A stretch of 64,000 nucleotides of DNA from UBA1479 sp040218445 (GTDB lineage Bacteria; Pseudomonadota; Alphaproteobacteria; Rhodospirillales; Casp-alpha2): contig JAVJRK010000017.1 in assembly GCA_040218445.1 (NCBI GenBank), forward strand, positions 274,286 to 338,285, in the 5' to 3' direction. The notes below the pieces were generated by a model that made no database searches, had not been told where the DNA came from, and saw nothing but the letters and a program-made list of their open reading frames with translations. Below are positions 30,638 to 38,404 of this stretch, in pieces (the stretch's first letter is position 1; each line of letters opens with the position of its first letter). A program made the position numbers and the translations under genes.

Positions 30638-32335
30638 TTGACGGATAGCACGCAACGCGGCGCGGTGCTTGAGGGCATGTCTGCGGCATCGTCTTCGACA
30701 GGCGTGGAGGGCACCCAGGCCAGCCGCGAGTACGAATGCAAACTGGGCGGCAGTGCAGCGAAGCTGCGCTTAGTCAAGAAGGCGGCCCAGGGTTTGTCCG
30801 AAAGCCGCCTGACCTGGTCCACGGACGATCTGGAAAGCGTCTACTACGACACGCCCGACCTGCGGCTGGGCCGGCGCCATGTGACCTTGCGGGTGCGTAA
30901 GAAAAAGGGCCGCTTCATCCAAAACGTCAAATCCGAAAACGACGGGTCCGGGGCTTTGTTCGCACGCGGCGAGTGGGAGCAGGAAGTCAACAGCCTGATG
31001 CCGCGCCTGGACCTGTTGCCTGATGACGCACTTGAGGTCCTGGGGCTGGTCCTGCCGGGCGAGTTACGTGAAACCTTCCGAACCCGTTTCACCCGCGAAC
31101 AGACGGTGATCGTCAGGCGTGCCGCGACGGGGGCAGAAAGCCGGATCGAAGTCGCCATCGACAAAGGCGAAGTGGTCGCGGTCAAACCGGCGGCACAAGC
31201 CGGGCGCGGATCGCGTGCCAAGGCAATGACGAAGGTTCGAGAGACCATTCAGGAATGCGAAATGGAACTGTTGCAGGGAGACCCGCGCGATTTGTTCGAG
31301 GTCGCGGTTGAACTGCAGCAGGCCACCGGGCTTTCGATCGTTGAGGAATCGAAGGCGGCGCGGGGCTATCGTTTGCTGCAAGCGCCCGAAATCAAACCGG
31401 TGCGTGCGGCGAAAACACCGCTGACCCCGGGGCAAACGGTCAACCAGGCCGTTGCGGAGATTTTGCGTGCGGGCACGCGCCACATGCTGGCCAACGAGTC
31501 ACCGTCGATCGACGGCAAGGACCCCGAGGGGGTTCACCAGTTCCGCGTCGCGGTGCGGCGCATGCGCTCCATGCTGTCGGTGTTTTCCAAGCTGTTGGAC
31601 CCGGCCCGGGTCGATTGGCTGAAGGCGGAACTGAAATGGATCGCCGATCAGTTCGGCCCGGCCCGGGACTGGGACGTATTCATTGCGGAAATTCTGGCAC
31701 CGCCCATGACGGCCGGGGTGGAGCCGTTGGCCATGGCAAAATTGCGTGCCGCGGCCGAAGACCATCGCCGGGATGCCTATGTCCAGGTTCGCGAAGCCTT
31801 GAAGTCCGCGCGTTATGCCGCTTTGGTTCTCAAACTGTCCGCGTTCACGGAAACCCAGGGCTGGGCGCCGCAACCCTGTCCGCCCGACCATCCGCTTGCG
31901 CAACCGATCAGCCAATGGGCCGGCCCGATCCTCAGCCGTGCCCACAAGAAAACCCTGCGCGCCGGTGAAGGCCTGGAAAATCTGGACGTTCCGGCCCGGC
32001 ATGTGCTGCGCATCCGGGTCAAGAAACTGCGCTACACCATGGATTTTCTACAGGCGCTGTACGACTCACCGGCCAAGAAGAAATACCTGCGTGCATTGGA
32101 ACGGCTGCAGGATGATTTCGGCCACCTGAACGACGTCGCCGTCGCCGAAACCCTGCTGGCCGATCTGACCGCCGGTGAGGGCACGGCCGATAACGGCGAT
32201 GCCGGATCACTGTCTGCGGGGGCTGCCGCGGTCATGGGCTGGCACGCGCGGGGCCTTCACGACAGCGAACCGCATCTGCTTGAGGATTGGGGGCGCTTTA
32301 CCAAGGCATCCCCATTCTGGCGTAACAGCGACTAA
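30638..32335 (+). CDS. CYTH and CHAD domain protein
   Basis: A 565-residue protein. The N-terminal CYTH domain (from about residue 30) starts EYECKLGG, a variant of the E-x-E-x-K signature, and has acid/basic pairs such as RLRVRKKKG-like segments (TLRVRKKKGRFIQNVKSE). The C-terminal CHAD domain (from about residue 265) has the conserved HQFRVAVRRMRSML and later HVLRIRVKKLRYTMDFLQ histidine/arginine helices. CYTH domains hydrolyse triphosphates; CHAD domains bind polyphosphate. TTG 30638 has a strong GGGGGAG upstream; ATG 30677 is an alternative. A ParA-like gene follows after 28 bp. Confidence 0.87.
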   Translation: MTDSTQRGAVLEGMSAASSSTGVEGTQASREYECKLGGSAAKLRLVKKAAQGLSESRLTWSTDDLESVYYDTPDLRLGRRHVTLRVRKKKGRFIQNVKSENDGSGALFARGEWEQEVNSLMPRLDLLPDDALEVLGLVLPGELRETFRTRFTREQTVIVRRAATGAESRIEVAIDKGEVVAVKPAAQAGRGSRAKAMTKVRETIQECEMELLQGDPRDLFEVAVELQQATGLSIVEESKAARGYRLLQAPEIKPVRAAKTPLTPGQTVNQAVAEILRAGTRHMLANESPSIDGKDPEGVHQFRVAVRRMRSMLSVFSKLLDPARVDWLKAELKWIADQFGPARDWDVFIAEILAPPMTAGVEPLAMAKLRAAAEDHRRDAYVQVREALKSARYAALVLKLSAFTETQGWAPQPCPPDHPLAQPISQWAGPILSRAHKKTLRAGEGLENLDVPARHVLRIRVKKLRYTMDFLQALYDSPAKKKYLRALERLQDDFGHLNDVAVAETLLADLTAGEGTADNGDAGSLSAGAAAVMGWHARGLHDSEPHLLEDWGRFTKASPFWRNSD

Positions 32336-32363
32336 GCCGCAGCGGCCGAAGGAGACGACAAGC

Positions 32364-32990
32364 ATGGCGCGTGCGATTCTGATCGCCAATTCCAAGGGGG
32401 GATGCGGCAAGACCACCATTGCAACCAATCTGGCTGCGGCTTTCGCCCGCGGCGGGCTGAAAACGGCCCTGGCCGATGTCGACCGGCAGAAAAGCAGCCT
32501 GGCCTGGCTGAAACGCCGGCCGGAGGAATTGCCGGAAATCATCGGCCTGGATTGGACCAAAACGTACGAAAAACCGGCCAAGAAGATCCAACGACTGATC
32601 ATCGATGCCCCGGCGGCGATCAGCGTGCCCCGGTTCCGCGATCTTCTGAAATTGGCGCAGGTGATCGTTCTGCCTGTTCTTCCTTCGGCGTTCGATCAGG
32701 CGGCAACGCAAAAATTTCTTAAAAAAGTCGATGATCTGAAGCCGATCCGCAGCAACAAGAAGCCGGTGGTGATCGTCGGCAACCGGGTGCGGGCCCGGAC
32801 CCGTTCGGCCCAGGAATTGGAGGCCTTCATCGCAGGGCTGGGGCATCCGGTGGGGACCATGATATCCGACCGGGCCCTGTATACGGATGGGGCCTATTCC
32901 GGTGTCAGCGTGTTCGATAAAGGGGACGTCCGATCCGCCGAGGCACAGGAAGACTGGTCCCCATTGATCACCTTCGTCGAGACGCATTAA
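32364..32990 (+). CDS. ParA-family ATPase (orphan, no ParB)
   Basis: A 208-residue MinD/ParA-type ATPase with the deviant Walker A NSKGGCGKTT (both lysines present), a shortened A-prime region (LADVDRQKSSLAWLKRRP) and Walker B RLIIDAPAA. No ParB or parS-like repeats are nearby. Such orphans commonly position cell structures such as chemoreceptor clusters or carboxysomes. Its closeness to a CHAD protein (polyphosphate binding) suggests a role with polyphosphate granules; that is inference. GAAGGAGA precedes ATG 32364. The XRE gene follows after 6 bp. Confidence 0.85.
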   Translation: MARAILIANSKGGCGKTTIATNLAAAFARGGLKTALADVDRQKSSLAWLKRRPEELPEIIGLDWTKTYEKPAKKIQRLIIDAPAAISVPRFRDLLKLAQVIVLPVLPSAFDQAATQKFLKKVDDLKPIRSNKKPVVIVGNRVRARTRSAQELEAFIAGLGHPVGTMISDRALYTDGAYSGVSVFDKGDVRSAEAQEDWSPLITFVETH

Positions 32991-32996
32991 GTTATC

Positions 32997-33269
32997 ATGA
33001 CAATTGAGTTACAGATGATGAGCATGGACGGCGAAGCATTTCGGCATTGGCGAAAGCGCCATAAGTTGTCGCAGAAGGACGCGGCCAAGGCGCTGGGCCT
33101 GAAGCCCCGCATCATCCAGTACTATGAAAAGGGTGAGCGCGACGGGAAGAAAGTGGAGATCCCGCTTTCCGTCCGGCTGGCCTGCTATGCCATTGAAAGC
33201 GGCGTCGGTGACTTCGACGGCGAGGAAAGCAGCAAGCTGAAACCGCGCGGCAAGAAGTCCAAGGACTAG
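32997..33269 (+). CDS. Small XRE-type helix-turn-helix protein
   Basis: A 90-residue protein with the Cro/XRE pattern FRHWRKRHKLSQKDAAKALGL, followed by RIIQYYEKGERDG, as in DNA-binding repressors. The lysine-rich tail may add affinity to DNA. It probably regulates its own operon with the CYTH-CHAD and ParA genes, since spacing to the ParA gene is only 6 bp. Confidence 0.8.
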   Translation: MTIELQMMSMDGEAFRHWRKRHKLSQKDAAKALGLKPRIIQYYEKGERDGKKVEIPLSVRLACYAIESGVGDFDGEESSKLKPRGKKSKD

Positions 33270-33302
33270 GCGCTTGCCGTTGCGCGTTCCGGCAGTGACG
33301 TC

Positions 33303-34319
33303 CTAATAAGCGCGCTCGATACAGAAATCGATCAGTTCCAGAAACGCCTGTTTCTGCGGGTTGTCCGGGAAAATGCCCAGCGCGTCGCGCGCCACGGCGC
33401 CGTAATGGCGGGCCCGGTCGACGGTATCGCTCAGCGCGTCGTGCTTGTTCATCAGGGCGATGGCCTGTTTCAGGTCGTCGTCGGTCTGGTCCAGGTCTTC
33501 CAGGGTGCGGCGCCAGAACGCGCGTTCATCCTCGCCGCCCCGGTTGAAGGCCAGAATCGCCGGAAGCGACACCTTACCTTCGCGGAAATCGTCGCCCACG
33601 GTCTTGCCCAGGTCGGCCTGTTTCGCTGAATAGTCCAAAACGTCGTCGATCAATTGAAAGGCGATGCCCAGGTTGGTGCCGTAGGACAACAGGGCATCTT
33701 CCTCGGCCTTGGGCCGGTCGGCGACGACGGCGCCGATGCGGCAGGCGGCGGCGAACAATTCCGCCGTCTTGGCCGTGATGACTTCAAGATAGTTGGCTTC
33801 GCCCGTCGCGGTGTCACCGGTGGTCATCAACTGCAGAACTTCGCCCTCGGCGATGACGGCAGAGGCATCGGACAGAATTTTCAGAACCTTCAGGGAGCCG
33901 TCCGCGACCATCACCTGAAAAGCGCGGGAAAACAGGAAATCGCCGACCAGCACGCTGGCCTGGTTGCCCCAGACCGCATTGGCCGAGGCTTGGCCGCGGC
34001 GCAGCTCGCTTTCGTCGACCACGTCGTCATGCAGCAAGGTCGCCGTATGGATGAATTCGACACAGGCCGCCAACGGGATATGGCGGGTACCTTGGTATCC
34101 GCACATGCGGGCGGCTGCCAGGGTCAGAATGGGGCGCAGACGCTTACCGCCCGAGGCCACGATGTGGCCTGCAAGCTGCGGGATCAGCGCAACCGGGCTT
34201 TCCATGCGCTGGACGATGACCTCGTTGACCAGTTTCAGGTCGTCGGCGACCAGGGCCTGAAGTTTGTCCAGGTTGGGTTTCTTTTGGCGTTCGCCTTCAA
34301 GCTCGACCACAAGGGCCAC
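33303..34319 (-). CDS. ispB: Polyprenyl (octaprenyl/decaprenyl-type) diphosphate synthase
   Basis: A 338-residue trans-prenyltransferase that makes the quinone side chain. Both aspartate-rich motifs are present: LLHDDVVDES (with conserved GKRLRP upstream) and LIDDVLDY followed by GKTVGDDFREGKVSLP. The chain length (octaprenyl or decaprenyl) cannot be read with certainty; alphaproteobacteria often make ubiquinone-10. GTG 34319 is preferred since AAGGGG lies 7 nt upstream; TTG 34340 is also in frame. It is divergent from the DUF2007 gene. Confidence 0.93.
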   Translation of the reverse strand: MALVVELEGERQKKPNLDKLQALVADDLKLVNEVIVQRMESPVALIPQLAGHIVASGGKRLRPILTLAAARMCGYQGTRHIPLAACVEFIHTATLLHDDVVDESELRRGQASANAVWGNQASVLVGDFLFSRAFQVMVADGSLKVLKILSDASAVIAEGEVLQLMTTGDTATGEANYLEVITAKTAELFAAACRIGAVVADRPKAEEDALLSYGTNLGIAFQLIDDVLDYSAKQADLGKTVGDDFREGKVSLPAILAFNRGGEDERAFWRRTLEDLDQTDDDLKQAIALMNKHDALSDTVDRARHYGAVARDALGIFPDNPQKQAFLELIDFCIERAY

Positions 34320-34470
34320 GGCCTTTCCCCTTATATCCAATTATCCGCGTTTGGCGTTTGTGCTTGGTGTTCGTTGCTTGACGCCTGTCCCAGGAGCCGT
34401 GAGCATAGGGATTGCCGTGCCCCATGGTCAACCGCGACGGAAGGCTGTGTCGGGGGTATTGGAGGAGCCC

Positions 34471-34704
34471 ATGGTCGAACTGTTCCGCACCAACGATCCC
34501 GTGTTGCTGTCCTGGATGCAGGCGCGGCTGGCCTCGCTTGACGTGCCGGCCCAGGTGTTCGACATGCACGCCAGTTTCATGGACGGAAGTGTCCTGGCCA
34601 TTCAACGCCGGATCATGGTCGACGAAGCGGATCTGGCCCGGGCGCAACACGTCGTTGCCGAGGCCGAGGAAATCGCCCGCGGCGAGCGCGATCCCCTGGA
34701 TTGA
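34471..34704 (+). CDS. DUF2007 family small protein
   Basis: A 77-residue protein with MVELFRTNDPVLLSWMQARL, followed by the short ALPHA/BETA region with an internal gap (VLAIQRRIMVDEADLARAQHV). DUF2007 proteins are annotated as possible signal-transducing proteins with a PII-like fold; function is unproved. GGAGGAG lies just upstream of ATG 34471. The next gene starts within its stop codon (TTGA). Confidence 0.82.
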   Translation: MVELFRTNDPVLLSWMQARLASLDVPAQVFDMHASFMDGSVLAIQRRIMVDEADLARAQHVVAEAEEIARGERDPLD

Positions 34705-35501
34705 CGGCCGTGACCGCATCAGACCCATCCGATAACGATATTGATGCAGCAGAAACTCGGTTGTTGGACGGTCGGGTGGTTTGTTTTCAACCCCTTCGGG
34801 GGTATCGGTCGGCGATCGATCCCATCCTGATGCAGGCCTCGGTTGCGGCTCGGCCCGGGGGTCGGGTGCTGGAACTGGGATGCGGTGCCGGGGCGGCATC
34901 CTTCGCACTGGCGTTCCGTTTGCCGGAAACCCGGGTGATCGGCCTGGATATTCAGGCGCCGTTGATTGCCCTTGCGCGAAAAGGGGCGACGGAAAACGGC
35001 TTTGAAGATCGGGTCGGTTTTCTTACGGGGGACCTTCTGGCGCTGCCGGACGACGTGGCGACCGGCGGGTTCGATCACGTTATGGCCAACCCACCCTTTC
35101 AGAAGGCGGGAACGTCCCGTCCGTCACCCGATGCCGTCAAGGCCCTGGCGACGGTCGAAGGCGAGGCCATACTTGCCGATTGGGTGCGTGTCGCCGCCGG
35201 ATTGGTGCGTGATGGCGGCTGCGTGACCTTCATCCACCATGGGGACCGGGGGGATGAACTGGCGGACCTGATGGCGGGGGTGCTTGGGAGTTTGCGGATT
35301 CTGCCCATTCAGGCTCGGGCCGACGGCGGCGGTGCCGCGCGTGTTATCGTTCAGGGGATCAAGGGGGCCATGGCGGGCCAGCAAACGGAATTGCCGCTGG
35401 TTCTGCACGAAACAGGCGGTAAATATACGGCTGTGGCGGACAAAATCCTACGGGGGTATGCAGGCCTGTCCGATCCATCGGAAGATACCGTCAAAAAGTA
35501 G
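34701..35501 (+). CDS. TrmN6-like tRNA1(Val) adenine-N6 methyltransferase
   Basis: A 266-residue SAM-dependent methyltransferase. Motif I is VLELGCGAGAASFALAFR, and the NPPF catalytic motif of N6-adenine methylases appears in HVMANPPFQKAG. The arrangement and length fit the YfiC/TrmN6 group that modifies A37 of tRNA-Val, though the RNA target is only inferred. TTG 34701 overlaps the DUF2007 stop; GTG 34710 is an alternative. Confidence 0.85.
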   Translation: MTAVTASDPSDNDIDAAETRLLDGRVVCFQPLRGYRSAIDPILMQASVAARPGGRVLELGCGAGAASFALAFRLPETRVIGLDIQAPLIALARKGATENGFEDRVGFLTGDLLALPDDVATGGFDHVMANPPFQKAGTSRPSPDAVKALATVEGEAILADWVRVAAGLVRDGGCVTFIHHGDRGDELADLMAGVLGSLRILPIQARADGGGAARVIVQGIKGAMAGQQTELPLVLHETGGKYTAVADKILRGYAGLSDPSEDTVKK

Positions 35502-35629
35502 TCCGAATGTGCGCCACGTCACTTGCCTCCTGCAGATTCTCCTGGGATAGTCTCGCCCAATAATTCAGAACAAACTAAACAACAATAAAGTCACTCTGAC
35601 GGGGGCGGTCTTCGAGGGCCGGTGAATTC

Positions 35630-36064
35630 GTGGGTAACGCAGCGGTTATCGCCATAATCGGCGTATTCGTCGCCATTGGCATATTGGGTGTGCTGTTCTA
35701 CGTCAGCACGCTGGCGAAGAACGTCTATCAGATAAAAATTCAGATGAAGGACGACCTGGCTTACGAGTTGGAGCGGATGAAGGAATATGTCGAACGGGAA
35801 ATGGTCCAGCGGCAGAAATGGATCACCCGCGATATTGCCGGTGCGTCGGACGACAAGTTTGGCAGCCTGGATACGGCGATCACCGAACTCCGCGCCGAGG
35901 TCTCGCAGGAACTCGTCCAACTGAATGATAAGGTCCGCAAGCTCGCAGCCCTGCAACAGGCCATGGCGGCAAGGAAATCGCAGGCCCAGGCAGGGGCACG
36001 TCAGGAACCGGACATGGACCCCGTATTCAAGGTAGACAAGCCGGGGCGTGAAGCGTCAGGCTAA
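35630..36064 (+). CDS. Membrane-anchored coiled-coil protein
   Basis: A 144-residue protein with one N-terminal transmembrane helix (VIAIIGVFVAIGILGVLFYV) and a long charged coiled coil (for example MKDDLAYELERMKEYVEREM), ending in a disordered tail. GTG 35630 is the start. It overlaps nothing and its stop is 3 bp before the S49 peptidase gene, so the two are likely cotranscribed. No specific function can be assigned. Confidence 0.7.
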   Translation: MGNAAVIAIIGVFVAIGILGVLFYVSTLAKNVYQIKIQMKDDLAYELERMKEYVEREMVQRQKWITRDIAGASDDKFGSLDTAITELRAEVSQELVQLNDKVRKLAALQQAMAARKSQAQAGARQEPDMDPVFKVDKPGREASG

Positions 36065-36067
36065 GGC

Positions 36068-36943
36068 ATGTCTGATATTCAGCCGGAATCGCGCGGCCTT
36101 GGAGGCCTTCCCATCATCGGTGCGATGATCGACCCGCCCCCCACCGTGGCCGTTATTCGGCTTGCCGGGGTGATCGGCGGTGTCGGGGGACTGCGCCGGG
36201 GGTTCAGCCTCGACAGCCAAGCCAAGATCATCGAGCGGGCCTTCAAACCCCGCAATCTTCAGGCCGTGGCGCTGGCGGTCAATTCGCCGGGCGGCTCGCC
36301 CGTGCAATCGGCGCTGATTGCCGGGCGAATCCGCGAACTTGCCGAAGAAAAGCAGATCCCCGTGTTCGCATTTTGTGAGGACGTGGCCGCGTCCGGCGGG
36401 TATTGGCTGGCCTGCGCCGGGGATGAAATTTACGCCGATGTGTCTTCCATCGTGGGCTCCATCGGCGTGGTGTCGGGCGGGTTCGGTCTGCAAGGGTTGA
36501 TCGAAAAGCTGGGGATCGAACGGCGCCTACACACGGCGGGCGACAAGAAAGCCATGTTGGACGCTTTCCAGCCGGAAAAACCGGCCGAGGTCAAACATCT
36601 GAAGGAAATCCAGGGCGACATCCATCTGGCTTTCAAGGACATGGTGCGCGTCCGGCGGGGCGACCGGCTGAAAGGCGCAGACAAGGAGCTGTTTTCCGGC
36701 GCCTTCTGGACCGGCTCGAAAGCCCTGGAACTGGGGCTGATCGACGGCATCGGCAATCTGCGTACCGTGATGCGGGACCGTTACGGCAAGAACGTGAAAT
36801 TCCGTCTTATCGGCGCGCGGCGGGGATTGTTGCCGCAATTGCGTTTCGGTGCCTCCGGCGAAGCAGCGGGCGGGGTCGATTGGGCCGGGCAGGCCGTCGC
36901 CGCCATCGAGGAACGCCTGATCTGGAACCGCTTCGGGCTTTGA
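36068..36943 (+). CDS. S49 family serine peptidase (SohB/SppA-like)
   Basis: A 291-residue protease. NSPGGSPVQSALIAGRIREL gives the oxyanion/NSPGG motif, catalytic serine lies in DVAASGGYWLAC, and the likely general-base lysine in AGDKKAMLDAFQ. SPP/Soh proteins cleave signal peptides or misfolded membrane proteins. No transmembrane helix is visible, so it may act with the coiled-coil membrane protein encoded upstream, 3 bp before. Confidence 0.9.
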   Translation: MSDIQPESRGLGGLPIIGAMIDPPPTVAVIRLAGVIGGVGGLRRGFSLDSQAKIIERAFKPRNLQAVALAVNSPGGSPVQSALIAGRIRELAEEKQIPVFAFCEDVAASGGYWLACAGDEIYADVSSIVGSIGVVSGGFGLQGLIEKLGIERRLHTAGDKKAMLDAFQPEKPAEVKHLKEIQGDIHLAFKDMVRVRRGDRLKGADKELFSGAFWTGSKALELGLIDGIGNLRTVMRDRYGKNVKFRLIGARRGLLPQLRFGASGEAAGGVDWAGQAVAAIEERLIWNRFGL

Positions 36944-37053
36944 TCCCGCGCGAGATTCCTCGATTCTCCGGCTTCCGGGGCTTTCTTTTTTGTTTTCCGC
37001 TTATCGTCGTTGCGAACGGTTCCGTTCGCCCGGGATTTGCTCTAAAAGGCTGC

Positions 37054-37308
37054 ATGTTCGGATTTTCCATACAAAAGCTGCTGTTTACCGGCCTTGCGAT
37101 CGCGGCCATCTGGTATGCGTTCAAATGGCTTGGCCGCATGCAGGCGGAAAAGCGCAAGGTCGACCGCCAGCAGGCCCGAAAAATGAAGGATTCCGGGGGC
37201 AGTGCAGCCAAAACCCCGGAGGTCGAGGACATGGTGGAATGTCCCCATTGCGGTGCTTTCGTGCCGACCGACGGCTCCCACCGCTGCGACGAACTGGACC
37301 GTGCCTGA
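37054..37308 (+). CDS. Small membrane protein with C-terminal zinc-ribbon motif
   Basis: An 84-residue protein: a transmembrane helix (LLFTGLAIAAIWYAFKWL), a basic linker and VECPHCGAFVPTDGSHRC, a C-x2-C...C motif that may bind zinc. Similar proteins precede glyQ in other alphaproteobacteria to my knowledge, but their function is unknown. ATG 37054 is used. Confidence 0.7.
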   Translation: MFGFSIQKLLFTGLAIAAIWYAFKWLGRMQAEKRKVDRQQARKMKDSGGSAAKTPEVEDMVECPHCGAFVPTDGSHRCDELDRA

Positions 37309-37501
37309 TTTCAGCGAAAAGGGTTCAGTTCCTTCCTTGACCCGCGCGGCAAATCCCGAGCGCTGCGCATATGGCGCGACGTTGATTTGCGCGAAATATT
37401 TTATATGCCGGGTCGCTTGACCCGGCAGAGGCGTCCCCCTATTTTCTGGCACCGCAACATAACGCGAATTCTCAACTGCATTTCCGTTGGAACCCGCCGC
37501 C

Positions 37502-38404
37502 ATGGCGAACACCCCAAGCGATAAGCCCAGCTTTCAATCGCTCATCCTGACGCTACAGAATTTCTGGGCCGAGCGCGGCTGCGTGATCCTGCAGCCCTAT
37601 GACATGGAAGTGGGCGCCGGCACCTTCCATCCGGCGACGACCCTGCGCTCTTTGGGCAAGCCCGACGATGTCTGGAATTGCGCCTATGTGCAGCCGTCGC
37701 GCCGCCCCACGGACGGCCGCTATGGCGAAAACCCCAACCGGTTGCAGCATTATTACCAGTTCCAGGTTCTGATGAAGCCGAGCCCGCCCAACGTGCAGGC
37801 CATGTACCTGGAAAGCCTGAACGCCATCGGCATCGATCCCGAAAGCCATGACATCCGCTTTGTCGAGGATGACTGGGAAAGCCCGACCCTGGGCGCCTGG
37901 GGCCTGGGCTGGGAAGTCTGGTGCGACGGCATGGAAGTCACGCAGTTCACCTATTTCCAGCAGGTCGGCGGATACGATTGCGATCCGGTGCCGGTCGAAC
38001 TTACCTACGGGTTGGAACGCTTGGCCATGTATGTGCAGGGCGTCGAAAACGTCTACGACCTGGATTGGGACGGCATCCCTAAAGACAAAGGCGGCAAGAC
38101 CTACGGCGATGTGTTCCTACAGGCCGAACGGGAATATTCCGCCCATAACTTCGAACACGCCGACACGGCTATGCTGCGCCGGCATTTCGAGGACGCGGAA
38201 AAAGAATGCGCCCATCTGCTGGACAAGGGCCTGGCCCTGCCAGCTTATGACTACTGCCTGAAGGCATCGCATCTGTTCAACCTGTTGGATGCGCGGGGCG
38301 TGATCAGCGTGACCGAACGCCAAGCCTTCATCCTGCGCGTGCGTGATCTGGCCAAGGGATCGGCCACGGCCTGGATGAAATCCCAGGGGGTCGAGGTAGG
38401 CTGA
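37502..38404 (+). CDS. glyQ: Glycyl-tRNA synthetase alpha subunit
   Basis: The 300-residue catalytic subunit of the tetrameric glycyl-tRNA synthetase. The family start FQSLILTLQNFWAERGCVILQPYD, the VGAGTFHPATTLR loop and VQPSRRPTDGRYGENPNRLQ (motif 2 region) are all evident, and VELTYGLERLAMY is class II motif 3. ATG 37502 gives the usual length. The stop overlaps the start of glyS (TGATG), which ensures equal amounts of both subunits. Confidence 0.98.
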   Translation: MANTPSDKPSFQSLILTLQNFWAERGCVILQPYDMEVGAGTFHPATTLRSLGKPDDVWNCAYVQPSRRPTDGRYGENPNRLQHYYQFQVLMKPSPPNVQAMYLESLNAIGIDPESHDIRFVEDDWESPTLGAWGLGWEVWCDGMEVTQFTYFQQVGGYDCDPVPVELTYGLERLAMYVQGVENVYDLDWDGIPKDKGGKTYGDVFLQAEREYSAHNFEHADTAMLRRHFEDAEKECAHLLDKGLALPAYDYCLKASHLFNLLDARGVISVTERQAFILRVRDLAKGSATAWMKSQGVEVG

